A DNA stretch of 15,580 nt from an uncultured Prevotella sp. (GTDB lineage: Bacteria; Bacteroidota; Bacteroidia; Bacteroidales; Bacteroidaceae), in the NCBI GenBank assembly GCA_905234355.1, contig CAJOHP010000028.1, positions 1 through 15,580 on the forward strand. Reading direction: 5' to 3'. Below the pieces are notes generated by a model, which did no database searches, had not been told where the DNA came from, and saw only the letters and a program-made list of their open reading frames with translations. Positions 8,401 through 15,193 of this stretch are shown here, piece after piece. The translations under genes were made by a program, and so were the position numbers. Each line of letters starts with the position of its first letter. The first letter of the stretch is position 1.

Positions 8401-11400
8401 TACCACCGCGATATGATTACCCTGGGCACCCGTCATACTGGTGGTCTCTATGGCGACGGCAACCTGACGTTGGTCGATGGCTATCGCGAGCTGAACATCA
8501 CCAACTACGGCACCGACTACTACAGTATCGCCAAGGAGATCAGCATTGGTGATTATAAGAAACTGCCCAAACGCGAGGCCGACTACTACGAGCTGCGCTA
8601 TACGTGCATCAAGGACTGTCAGGACAAGGACGGCACGCACTACAAGAAAGAGACCACGGGCGACGACGGCATCACCATCAAGGCCTCGACCATCACTGCC
8701 GACGAGATGCAGAACCTGTTCGTAGAGGAAAAGGATGGCAAGAAGGTCTCTGTCAAGGATGGCAGCACTGATATTCTCGTCTGGGATGCCGCAGAGGGCG
8801 AATGGGTGCCGAACACAGCTGAAGGCGCCAACTACTGGAAGGAGAGCGGTGTGCTGCCCGTCTATGCCGGTCGACTGATGAACTCCATTCAGCGTGCCGA
8901 CTTCTGCGGTGTATTCGGAAGCCGCATGGTGATGCAGGGGGCCAAGGACCGTGTGCCCGAGGAGGCCAACTACACCAACTACACCATCAACCGTGTACGT
9001 GAGGTGTCGCTCAACCAGATGCACTCGAAGATTGAATCCGACCTGACACTTAAGCCAGGAAAGGTAAAAGCAGCCAAAGTGGAAGACCAGGATGCCGACG
9101 ACTATGTCGACAAGGAGAAAGCCATCCACGGCAACTACTTTGGCATCTACAACATTGTGAACTACCTCGGCGCACTGACCAGCGACGTGCGCTTCACCGA
9201 TGTGCGCAAAACCGAGAGCAACAACGAAGACACCCATAAGTGCGCTGCTGGCGGCAAGGCTTACGAAACAGCTACCTACTACGACTGGAAGAAGGCCTTC
9301 CACAACGACCGTCGCCGCAACAACGGCAGCAGTCACAATAAGGTGGCTCTGGCCTCCGGCGTCTATCTGGAACTGACCACAGAGGAGAGTACCGGCGACG
9401 GCCTCTATGAGAAGGTATGGGGACCCATCACGGGAATTATCGAGCTCGACCTCATCAACGTATCCACCGGCATCGGCGGCGGCTTCGTCTATGCCAAGAA
9501 CCAGCATGGTGTGAGCACCGCGTCGGGACACTCGAATACCACGCTGACAGCACTCAACAAAGATGCCGTCACGCAGTGGGACTACAACTACAATACCACC
9601 GAGGACAGCGAGCATCAGATGGAATGGGAGACCAGCGGCAACTTCGTACACAGCACGCAGACCATCATCGACGACTGCTATAATATAAGTAATAGGTATA
9701 TGGGCACTGGCAAGATGCCTGCCCACTTCTGGTACATCAAGGGCTCGACCTACGTCTACGACCAGTACATCTCGGCCTACACCGGCACCACCAATGCCTT
9801 CAGCGAGACCGTGGACATTCCGCTCACCCTTACAGCCGCCTCGCATGGCCGCATGAAGCTGCTCAACGTGCAGCCCAACCTCTATGCCTACTATGCTACC
9901 CCTGGCGTGAAGTTAGAGAGCGGCAAGCGCATTCTCATCAACGGCAAGTCGTACTACCTGAACGACCCCATCAGCTACTGGGACTGGTTCCTGCTGAGTA
10001 AGTCGGAGAAAGACCTGTTCGTGCCGAAGACTTATACGAACTGCGTGACTTATAAGCTCAACGGCGAGGAGCATGAGGCCGGTTCGGTCATTATGAGCCA
10101 GGCCGAGTTCGATGCCTTCAAGTCTGCCGGTCATGTATATAAAAATGCCGATGACGAAGACATCAAGAAAGCAGACAACAGTGCTGCCGACGATGACTAC
10201 ATCTTCCGACTGTCGAACAATGTCAGCCACGACACCGGCTACCTGCTCACCTACGAGCTGAACAACCCCAGTCAGTGGGACAACTGGTACACGCTTAAGA
10301 GTGGTGAATATAAGGCCAAGAAAACCCAGGCAGAGTATCAAAAAATGGATGCAGTCACCAAGGCTACCTATTACGATGGTCCCACCTATCGCCTTGATGA
10401 GACGAAGGTGACGGGCGATGGCATCCTGCTCGGACAGCGCACCTACAAGGAAGGCGAGCTCATCGCAGAAGACATCTACACCACCTATCAGGCTGTCAAG
10501 ACGTCACATGCCAGTGCCATCCCCAGCGGTCAGGCCGAATTTGTGCCGGCTTATCTCGTCACCGAGAAGATTACCGTCACCAACCCGTCAACGGGCAGGG
10601 AGACCCACTATAACGAGGGTGTGGCCGTCTCCAAGGCATTTGCAGACGCACATAGCAGCAGCACCGAGGCTGCCTACCTCTGCACCAAGTCCATCCAGGT
10701 GTCGAAGGAAGAGGTCATCTATAAAGACACGAAGCTGACAGCCACTGAGCGGACCAGCTATATCGACGACGTGAAGGGCAAGATGGAGACTGTCAGCAGC
10801 GGAGCCGGCACGATGACCATCGATGCCATCAATGCCTCCGGAACGCTGACCGCCGCCCAGAAGAAACAGCTCACCGAGCTGGCCACCCTGCGCGACGACC
10901 TGACCAACAATATCGTGCCCGCTTACTACTGTGCGTCGGCCGACGGCGGTCTCTATGGCGGCAACTACTATGAGAAGAATCAGAACTACCGCGGTCTGGA
11001 AGCATGGAGCTCGCTCACTGCCGCCGACCACGACAAGTTCATCTTCAACTACGATGCTCTCGACCTGCTCATCGACCCGAATTACACAACAGCCAAGAGC
11101 GGAGCCTACTCGGAAGGACAGAAATACCAGTACGACGGCGACTACGACAGCGAGGCTGCCGTACGCGATGCTGACACAGGCAACAAGGCCGGCTACTCCG
11201 TTCAGCAGAGCGTGGACTACACCGCATCGTACAACGATGCCAAACACACGCTGTCGGTAGCTGAGATGACGGTGAACCGCGGTGGAACGCCGACCACGAC
11301 CACCTCGCTGCAGGACGGCGACGAGCTGACGCGCGACCAGTATGAAGGTCTGCCTAACGAGCAGCGCTACTACTCACCCATCGCCGTGAAGCATGATGTC

Positions 11401-14400
11401 GAAACCTACTACGTCGTGCATACCGCCTTCCAGGTGGGCAGCACGCCATACGCTGTCGGCGAGACCATCAGTGCTGAGTCCTACACCAGTCTGCCGTCTA
11501 CGGAAAAGGGCTACATCACGCAGCTGAAGTTCCCTGCAGCTCATGAGGACCAGACTATCTACTATTGCCGCGAGAGCTACAAAGGCAATACAGAAGTTAA
11601 CGCCATCGCCAGCAGCACGGTGACCAATGCTGTTGCCCATACTGACGGTGCAAAGAGTGTGGCTCAGGGTACCGTCATCAGTTCTACTCAGTATGCTGCC
11701 CTTCCCAACGACCAGAAGCACTTCACCATCCACGGTGTCTCGCCCACCGAGACCTCGACGCTCTACGTCTCGCGCGAGAGCAACATCTACGACCTCTCGA
11801 AGGAGAAGATCATCACCGTGGTCTACCAGTACGACTACGACGAGACCGACGGATCGGGCAACGTTACGCCCATCAGCGAGCGCCACGTGGTGAACATCCA
11901 CCTGACATTCCGTAGCGGCGTACCTACCGTGGAGGATATCTCTAAGCCAGAGATCATCCTGCCCGGCAACTACATCACGCTCCGCGAACCCACCGTGACA
12001 CCAGGTGCCTACGAGATTGCCGGTGGCGGATGGGAACTCTTCGAGACACAGCGCGATGCCGAGAGCCACAGCAACGGTGTCGATTTCACGCCCAACTTCG
12101 ATCCGCTCTACTGGTATCAGGATGGCTACTACGTGGCCTACTATGCCAAGAGCTATCTGGGCCGCACCTACTCGAATGCCGTGCCCGTCTCGGTGGCCAA
12201 CTACCACGACCTGGCCGATGTGATGTCGGATGAGAACAAGGAGCACCACATGTATATCGACAACGCCAACGTGAAGCGCGAGCCAAAGATCTATATCAAT
12301 GACTACACCGGCAGCGGCAAGAACGGTCTTGAATACTTCAAGAACCTGTTCGACCTCAGTGTGCTCGACGGTTCACCCGTCGATGGCTACACCTTCTCCG
12401 ACGGCAAGATTACAGCCACCGCAGCACCGGCCAACAAAGCACTGACGAACCACACCCTCCTCAACTCCCGCGTCAAGGGTGGAGAGAACCTGGAGTTCTT
12501 CTTGCGCACCGACATCACTGTGCCAAGCGGTTCTCCCGCTTGGACACCTATCGGCACCGACGCTCAGTGCTTCGAGGGTACGCTCCATGGTGATGGCCAT
12601 ACCATCAGCGGTCTCGACCACTCGCTGTTCTACAACCTCTGCGGCTCGGTCTATAACCTCGGCGTGACTGGTTCGTTCAACACCGCCGGTGTCGTGGATA
12701 AAGGTACTGGCTACGTAGAGAGCAGCTGGGTGAAGAGCACAAATGCTACACCGCTGGATACCAAGCCCTATCCAGTCTTCGGTAATCCCTCAAGCGGCAG
12801 CGGCTACCAGCTCGTGAATAGCTATTACTCGCAAGCCAATGCCGCGCTTTACAACACCGATAATAATGCCCGCGGCACGGCTACACAAATGGTGGACGAT
12901 GCCTTCTACAACGGTGAGGTGGCTTACGACCTGAACAACTTCTATCTGCACAAGCGCTATAGTGACAAGAAGGTAAGCTCTGGCAATGAATACAAGTACC
13001 TGCTGCCAGGCGTGACTGATCCTGAGACAGGTAAACTCATCCCGCAGACGGGGCACTATGCAGACAAAGCTGACCTCTGCTCATCTGGATATACTTATAA
13101 GCCTGAAGGCGCGACAGAATCTGTCACGCTCACGTATGTAGAGGACCGCTTCGCCGACGGCGACTTCCGCTATGCCGACGGCACCATCCCGTCCACTGAC
13201 GACGAGCGCTACTGGATAGAGGTAAGCACCGATCCCGAGACTGGAAAGGACGTCGAGACCGATTGCTTCTCTCCCCTCTGGCCCGACGACTACATCTTCT
13301 TCGGACAGAAGCTGACCTACGGTTGGGCAGCACAGGCACATCAGGAGGTGCCGACAGCTGTGGTACGCGACGGCGGACGCTTGTCGCTGGATGACGATGC
13401 CAACCGCGTCTATCGCGCACCGGCCTACTACCGCAACAGCACGATGAACGTGGCCCACTTCAACCCCGATGCCTATCTGGCACAGAAGTCTTACGACGGC
13501 ACCAAGGAGGCTCATCCCAATATGACCGCCATCGACTTCGCCGGGCATAACGATATCACTAAGCCATATCAGATGGGATGGAACGATAACTGGTTCTACC
13601 CGCCCCTGCTCGACGACGACGGCCTGACCAGCATCGAGAACTGCGACGAGACCAAGAACCTCCTGGTCTATGCGCCCTCGACAGATGCCAACGCACAGAC
13701 GCTGGGCGTGCTGACCGACTACTTCACGGAGCCTGTCTATGCTGACCACTATGACAACAGCGATGGCTACCGCCTCGTTGCCGAAGCTAATGCGTCCAGC
13801 GTTCACGGTCACCTCGTGCAGAGCGGCCTCACGGCCACCAACGACCATCTGCTCGTAGATAAGCAGGACTTCAATGCACCGCTGGCCTACACCTTCGACA
13901 GCGACCACCTGATGTGGTATCAGCGCACACCAGCCAACAGCGAGTATGTGGACCACACGAAGGGATGGCAGGGCATTAGCGTGCCCTTCACCGCCGAGCT
14001 CGTCACCACCCACCAGAAGGGTGAGATCACCCACTTCTACAGTGGCAGTACATCGAGCGCCAACGGCACTGGCACGAAGATAGGTCACGAATACTGGCTG
14101 CGTGAGTTCAACGCCATCACGGCAAGTGGGGAGCCCGAAGTGGCCAAGGCCACCTTCGCCTATCCCATTGCGGGTGACGGTTTCCCCGTCACCACCAAGA
14201 CCGTCACCAACGACTTCCTCTGGGACTACTACTACAAGAACGAGCCTGTGCATAACCAACAGGACGCCAATGCCGACACCTACCTGCAGTACAGACAATA
14301 TTATAAAGATGCGCGCACATACAACAGATACCCGATGCTCACCGCCGCTACGCCCTATATCCTCGGACTGCCCGGACAGACCTACTACGAGTTCGATCTC

Positions 14401-15159
14401 AGCGGTAACTTCACGGCTGAGAACACAGCTGTAAGCATCAGCAAGCTTGGCAAGCAGGTCATCACCTTAGCTTCCAGCAAGGGCATCGCCATTGGCGTGA
14501 GCGACAACGAGATGACGGGCAAGAAAGTGACCTACAACGGCACAGACTACATCTTCAAGCCCAGCTACATGAACGAGCAGCTGGAGAACGGCAACTACGT
14601 GATGAACACCGCTGGTGATGCCTACCACAAGCTGGACGACAGCGGCACCGGCAAATACAACACTACCGGTAGCAGATATGTCGATGCAGATGCCTTTGCA
14701 GCAGCAGGCACGCTGTATACTGATGCTGAAGGCACAACAGAGGCTGTGTCGTGGGCCGATGCGACAACCACGTATTACACACGTGTCAGTGAGATTACAA
14801 ACAACGAGGCGCACAACGTGACACCATCACTAACGGCCTTCCGTCCTTACTTCACCGCCATGGTGTCGGGTGCTGGTGCAAGACGCAACGTGCCGAGTCG
14901 CATCGTCTTCGGCGGTGCCAACGGTGAGGAGTTCGAACAAGGTCCGGAGAGCGTCCTCGACGGCTCCATCGAGTTCTACGTCCGCGGACGCAGCATCGTG
15001 GCCGTGTCGCATAGGCGGGAGCCCACCGCCGTCCGCATCGTCAATGTGGCCGGCATCACGCTCCGCGACTTCGTGATTGAGTCCGGCCAGACGGTCGAGA
15101 CCCCCGTCAGTCTCCCAGGCATCTATATGGCCAACAGAAAGAAACTATTCGTGAAATAA
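2422..15159 (+). CDS. Giant secreted repeat protein, putative T9SS-exported adhesin
   Basis: Single intact reading frame of 4,245 residues, no frameshift. The TTG at 2422 gives a Lys-rich leader (MKKKFIIVRR), but the ATG at 2518 alone would give a conventional signal peptide (MERLLLTFSFIIFHLSFSVA); cleavage is predicted at SVA|Q, residues 52/53. Order: glycine-turn rungs, [YF]GGG and variants (54-2020); a region of unknown fold with FCGVFGSRMVMQG (2161-2173) and LINVSTGIGGGFVYAKN (about 2344-2360); a second repeat family (2502-3120); an Ig-like stretch (3128-3260); a GLUG-like segment with WTPIGTDAQCF and HTISGL (from 3374); FYNGEVAYDL (from 3495); WQGISVPF (from 3849); and a tail resembling the type A T9SS sorting domain (4178-4245, ending GIYMANRKKLFVK). 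Relatives in gut Prevotella are, from memory, annotated only as hypothetical. Adhesin or surface scaffold is inferred; no catalytic motif was recognised. It probably forms an operon with the two lipoprotein genes. Confidence 0.9.
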   Translation: MKKKFIIVRRAVSRKVLMSLIGSMRPMGLMGPMERLLLTFSFIIFHLSFSVAQIKIGGNVYGGGNHAEVKGSTKVTVKAGDIGAVIDPDAKRPLEDPRGRVFGGARMANVGGNTFVHIDGENATDYIVVNQVYGGNDIAGHIGTASDVRETVPTELTAVKTDPADDDPKKNAVDSTFNSYVRVSTKVGTPAVYYTAEEIAAAATNSPAWGKTVNHVKTAAVPAADAKKVYIGQLFGGGNGDYYYEQSTANGKTTHYIYSKDPAEGGTLVETIVTDEGKVGFQVPEIDSTYLEVVGGSIVYAYGGGNNATVKEHTLIHVDNPSAVVNHIYVDEDGVESTTATETSHEGYTDLLTNERFLEMGINTTFSKPSSGEFQIGRFFGGNNLATMDIMPSWNLLGGKIRDLYSGGNRGMMTSPKGLLLEIPAISTLVADNIFGGCRMADVKPLVNGEYIPVTNLPGYYFPNELAARVLVRGGDVNNVYGGNDVTGTVYGGNAVGIYASVRGNVYGGGNGAYPYTDGDGFKNDATFGDLYYSLESDGYSPRALNAFRPNAEQVSIRLAGTDAMHPTIVRGAIYCGGNCASIATKKPNPLLELKIGSHVIADQVFLGNNGAEMVDPTILKQYATAGFTTINMTSKTDFADYMEGVAMNLQPRITFDQTANGDPANYEEYSSYVGSFFCGGNVGSMSIPGKNTYSISHKLNIFDKFVGGCNNAYVAEQFAEDGTKLNAIYDGGVLGSASERPTYTDGDNNVKDRLEINLENLTITPLRWNNPLTKQYLIWNTNKWQTVYTAVEKGTTLTAGETYYTSETGDGEFTATADQKADASTYEKGEDFVAVARDPSDHDIRLLEGNVYGGCYNSGHVNGNVVININEDVMQRSEIFGTGPSRYGKVASGVELKDQRDDEMAVALSVFGGGCGEGTEIWGSSTVNLNNGYTFQIFGGGEEGIVGRKKFDVNGDPVLDEDEHFVYEYDPRYSAIVNLNGTTPVYSSTDVAENLAETEYIYGGGSEGDVCGNTYVNLGNGRIYDAFGGASDADILGHTEVYIGRQPNGSGGYKDGFPWVRDIVYGGNDFGGTIHGAYEDDYNFEARLRNYATDKTSLHGTPTNGAPGLLQSSSYVAYLQGRVDTIFGGGYGCYNYTLDKYEGASMPYQASSFVNIRPKTHDQNALKGVFGGGTGYPKEREGDKSQDRSYVLIDIPDGMTKFAATEVFGAGAYNGLGMRYTKAETTAEAFKLDQASAIIDLLHGQVGNAYGGSFNEGNTRRTVINVPALSTIKIGNIFGGAYGTQILPSCDVYESHVNYNNTSENARVTGNIYGGNDSERRTLYTQVNISSPVWSNKEKGYLARVYGAGKGIDTWSEYTEVNLNKGAKVYEVYGGGEMGHVLNAESVQKYMDLYKSKPSAQISAQDPLWSKAERWDGAVGTGTIKAAYADKWASDWKDAWTFGDYYEPNADFSNYVGNAVTNLTNTVLVKTAGMDDRDYSGYTTEEKAKRQYRYNTNVLINEGATVVNYAYGGGLGDASVHLSGDIYGSTYIALLGGTVNKDIYAACTSGSVDDVFDVGAYNASTNTTGFTATANAYVKGGTCRNVYGGGWKGDVGAHIDPSTHTTTNDITIAPTNDIPGETHVVIGDIGGTSFTNGIPAIQRNAYGGGEGEASDGGMIFGTTHLTLNNGYIGYAYNAEGTDDSETTDFDERYEEKIEDETKTMPNTWLSEAGCLFGGGYTDNSYVDKTVVNIFGGHVRNSAFGGGEVAAIGRGDMKAKAGGSDYELKGIYRPGKTLIEMFGGHVYQNVYGGGRGYNNLNEVGSLHSSGFVFGQTEVHIHGGEIGTMAGVADGDGNVFGGGDVGHVYSALEADDGTFYKGVKIGQRYADAHQGYYFKHSWADTGEGSGFIMDGKENIFTEDCKVVVEPNLKVTSPVTINGHRYAIGDYVPIDDLNTLKNKVTDADTWACLDASGIIIHNAVFAGGNMPSGALATSANTASVFGNATASVHDIYHRDMITLGTRHTGGLYGDGNLTLVDGYRELNITNYGTDYYSIAKEISIGDYKKLPKREADYYELRYTCIKDCQDKDGTHYKKETTGDDGITIKASTITADEMQNLFVEEKDGKKVSVKDGSTDILVWDAAEGEWVPNTAEGANYWKESGVLPVYAGRLMNSIQRADFCGVFGSRMVMQGAKDRVPEEANYTNYTINRVREVSLNQMHSKIESDLTLKPGKVKAAKVEDQDADDYVDKEKAIHGNYFGIYNIVNYLGALTSDVRFTDVRKTESNNEDTHKCAAGGKAYETATYYDWKKAFHNDRRRNNGSSHNKVALASGVYLELTTEESTGDGLYEKVWGPITGIIELDLINVSTGIGGGFVYAKNQHGVSTASGHSNTTLTALNKDAVTQWDYNYNTTEDSEHQMEWETSGNFVHSTQTIIDDCYNISNRYMGTGKMPAHFWYIKGSTYVYDQYISAYTGTTNAFSETVDIPLTLTAASHGRMKLLNVQPNLYAYYATPGVKLESGKRILINGKSYYLNDPISYWDWFLLSKSEKDLFVPKTYTNCVTYKLNGEEHEAGSVIMSQAEFDAFKSAGHVYKNADDEDIKKADNSAADDDYIFRLSNNVSHDTGYLLTYELNNPSQWDNWYTLKSGEYKAKKTQAEYQKMDAVTKATYYDGPTYRLDETKVTGDGILLGQRTYKEGELIAEDIYTTYQAVKTSHASAIPSGQAEFVPAYLVTEKITVTNPSTGRETHYNEGVAVSKAFADAHSSSTEAAYLCTKSIQVSKEEVIYKDTKLTATERTSYIDDVKGKMETVSSGAGTMTIDAINASGTLTAAQKKQLTELATLRDDLTNNIVPAYYCASADGGLYGGNYYEKNQNYRGLEAWSSLTAADHDKFIFNYDALDLLIDPNYTTAKSGAYSEGQKYQYDGDYDSEAAVRDADTGNKAGYSVQQSVDYTASYNDAKHTLSVAEMTVNRGGTPTTTTSLQDGDELTRDQYEGLPNEQRYYSPIAVKHDVETYYVVHTAFQVGSTPYAVGETISAESYTSLPSTEKGYITQLKFPAAHEDQTIYYCRESYKGNTEVNAIASSTVTNAVAHTDGAKSVAQGTVISSTQYAALPNDQKHFTIHGVSPTETSTLYVSRESNIYDLSKEKIITVVYQYDYDETDGSGNVTPISERHVVNIHLTFRSGVPTVEDISKPEIILPGNYITLREPTVTPGAYEIAGGGWELFETQRDAESHSNGVDFTPNFDPLYWYQDGYYVAYYAKSYLGRTYSNAVPVSVANYHDLADVMSDENKEHHMYIDNANVKREPKIYINDYTGSGKNGLEYFKNLFDLSVLDGSPVDGYTFSDGKITATAAPANKALTNHTLLNSRVKGGENLEFFLRTDITVPSGSPAWTPIGTDAQCFEGTLHGDGHTISGLDHSLFYNLCGSVYNLGVTGSFNTAGVVDKGTGYVESSWVKSTNATPLDTKPYPVFGNPSSGSGYQLVNSYYSQANAALYNTDNNARGTATQMVDDAFYNGEVAYDLNNFYLHKRYSDKKVSSGNEYKYLLPGVTDPETGKLIPQTGHYADKADLCSSGYTYKPEGATESVTLTYVEDRFADGDFRYADGTIPSTDDERYWIEVSTDPETGKDVETDCFSPLWPDDYIFFGQKLTYGWAAQAHQEVPTAVVRDGGRLSLDDDANRVYRAPAYYRNSTMNVAHFNPDAYLAQKSYDGTKEAHPNMTAIDFAGHNDITKPYQMGWNDNWFYPPLLDDDGLTSIENCDETKNLLVYAPSTDANAQTLGVLTDYFTEPVYADHYDNSDGYRLVAEANASSVHGHLVQSGLTATNDHLLVDKQDFNAPLAYTFDSDHLMWYQRTPANSEYVDHTKGWQGISVPFTAELVTTHQKGEITHFYSGSTSSANGTGTKIGHEYWLREFNAITASGEPEVAKATFAYPIAGDGFPVTTKTVTNDFLWDYYYKNEPVHNQQDANADTYLQYRQYYKDARTYNRYPMLTAATPYILGLPGQTYYEFDLSGNFTAENTAVSISKLGKQVITLASSKGIAIGVSDNEMTGKKVTYNGTDYIFKPSYMNEQLENGNYVMNTAGDAYHKLDDSGTGKYNTTGSRYVDADAFAAAGTLYTDAEGTTEAVSWADATTTYYTRVSEITNNEAHNVTPSLTAFRPYFTAMVSGAGARRNVPSRIVFGGANGEEFEQGPESVLDGSIEFYVRGRSIVAVSHRREPTAVRIVNVAGITLRDFVIESGQTVETPVSLPGIYMANRKKLFVK
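2470..2523 (+). repeat. 9-bp tandem repeat, 6 units, in the giant gene leader
   Basis: Six contiguous units of the same type as at 1222-1293: CTCATGAGC, CTCATAGGG, TCTATGAGG, CCTATGGGA, CTCATGGGG, CCTATGGAG. They are in frame with the TTG at 2422 and encode LMS, LIG, SMR, PMG, LMG, PME. The last unit contains the ATG at 2518, which is the alternative start. Unlike in the upstream gene, these units do not form the main hydrophobic core; that follows at about residues 36-51. The array could therefore be an extended n-region or an untranslated leader. Confidence 0.8.
2518..2577 (+). other. Signal peptide of the giant protein (core and cleavage site)
   Basis: From Met33 the protein reads MERLLLTFSFIIFHLSFSVA and then Gln53. 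This is a classical Sec signal peptide with Ala at -1 and Ser at -3. Gln at +1 agrees with the known Bacteroidetes bias for Gln after signal peptidase I cleavage, where it is cyclised to pyroglutamate. The DNA is a T-rich run (2536-2566) built from TTTTCATTTAT-like pieces, much more AT-rich than the gene body. Confidence 0.8.
2581..8484 (+). other. Glycine-turn ([YF]GGG) rung region, predicted beta-solenoid
   Basis: Residues 54-2021 of the giant protein. By eye I count 17 exact [YF]GGG motifs plus about two dozen variants (YGGN, FGGC, YCGG, FGAG, FAGG, YGDG), usually after a hydrophobic residue and 20-80 residues apart. A typical rung is IYGGGSEGDVCGNTYVNLGNG (1002-1022, written here for its pattern): aromatic, glycine turn, then a beta strand alternating with G-x-T-x-V-x-[IL]. 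This alternation suggests a parallel beta-helix. The fold is inferred; no structural family was recognised with certainty. Larger non-repeat inserts interrupt the rungs, for example at about residues 784-840 and 1390-1460. Confidence 0.75.
8485..9921 (+). other. Conserved-looking non-repeat region of the giant protein
   Basis: Residues 2022-2501. The rung motif stops and the sequence becomes rich in Asp, Lys and Tyr, with fixed-looking segments such as FCGVFGSRMVMQG (2161-2173), VYLELTT (2314-2320), and LINVSTGIGGGFVYAKN (about 2344-2360). I recall similar segments from other giant Prevotella proteins, all without assigned function, but cannot check this here. No catalytic motif was recognised. 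It may cap the solenoid or bind a ligand. Confidence 0.5.
9922..11796 (+). other. Second repeat family in the giant protein, about 8 divergent units
   Basis: Residues 2501-3125 contain units of roughly 45-70 residues with the pattern: strand ending in Y-Y/V, then [YH]-x-x-G-[ED]-x-[IVL]-[ST], then [YF]-x-x-[LA]-x-x-x-x-[KQ]-x-[YF]. Clear examples are YAVGETISAESYTSLPSTEK, LQDGDELTRDQYEGLPNEQR, VAQGTVISSTQYAALPNDQK and YLNDPISYWDWFLLSKSEK; HYNEGVAVSKAFADAHSSST is a more divergent copy. The copies differ too much for recent duplication. They share nothing with the glycine-turn rungs. Confidence 0.65.
11800..12210 (+). other. Ig-like beta-rich stretch of the giant protein
   Basis: Residues about 3127-3263. 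Alternating hydrophobic strands (IITVVYQYDYD, HVVNIHLTF, YYVAYYAKSYLG, SNAVPVSVAN) with a central ITLREPTVTPGAYEI segment resemble an Ig-like or fibronectin-like sandwich. The assignment is by strand pattern only. Confidence 0.4.
12478..12714 (+). other. GLUG-like beta segment
   Basis: Residues about 3353-3431 match the layout of GLUG-type repeats: WTPIGTDAQCFEGTLHGDG, then HTISGL, then LFYNLCGSVYNLGVTG. The order W-x-P-I-G, F-x-G-x-x-x-G-x-G-x-x-I-x-G-L, L-F-x-x-L-x-G-x-V-x-N-L-G-V is typical for this motif in surface proteins. Only one full unit is seen. Confidence 0.7.
14950..15156 (+). other. C-terminal sorting-like domain (T9SS type A pattern)
   Basis: The last 68 residues follow the layout of type A T9SS C-terminal domains: an IEFYVRG strand, AVRIVNVAG, a Gly-Gln turn with ETPVSL, then PGIYMANRKKLFVK at the extreme end. 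The G-I-Y and terminal K-x-x-V-K features are the most telling. In known systems this domain is recognised by the T9SS and removed as the cargo is anchored to lipopolysaccharide or released. No T9SS gene lies in the window. Confidence 0.65.
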
Positions 15160-15164
15160 GTGTT

Positions 15165-15185
15165 CCCTGCGGTTTCCCCGCAGGG
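15165..15185 (+). repeat. Perfect 8-bp hairpin between the giant gene and the RAYT gene
   Basis: CCCTGCGG (15165-15172) and CCGCAGGG (15178-15185) pair perfectly around the loop TTTCC. The hairpin starts 5 bases after the giant gene's stop codon and ends 8 bases before the transposase ATG. No T-run follows on the + strand (next is CAAAAAG), so it is a poor intrinsic terminator. The minus strand has a 5-T run before the hairpin, not after it. A REP-like hairpin recognised by the adjacent RAYT protein is an attractive alternative. Confidence 0.75.
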
Positions 15186-15193
15186 CAAAAAGA

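Noticed and set aside
2581..8484. Glycine-codon repeats (TATGGCGGCGGCAAC-like) as a DNA repeat array or CRISPR
   Set aside because: Spacing is irregular and the copies are divergent at synonymous sites; the repetition is at protein level.
9680..9702. AT-rich island with rare codons inside the giant gene
   Set aside because: The frame is uninterrupted and the protein motif is normal (CYNISNRYMG). There is no slippery sequence or hairpin to suggest recoding.
6229..9846. Long minus-strand open frames (about 515 and 670 codons) opposite the giant gene
   Set aside because: Their translations are low-complexity Val/Ala/Gly/Asp strings that mirror the GC-rich codons of the + strand. No domain, signal peptide or plausible start context is seen.
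13081..14298. Minus-strand open frame of 405 codons
   Set aside because: Same compositional shadow of the giant gene; no recognisable motif.
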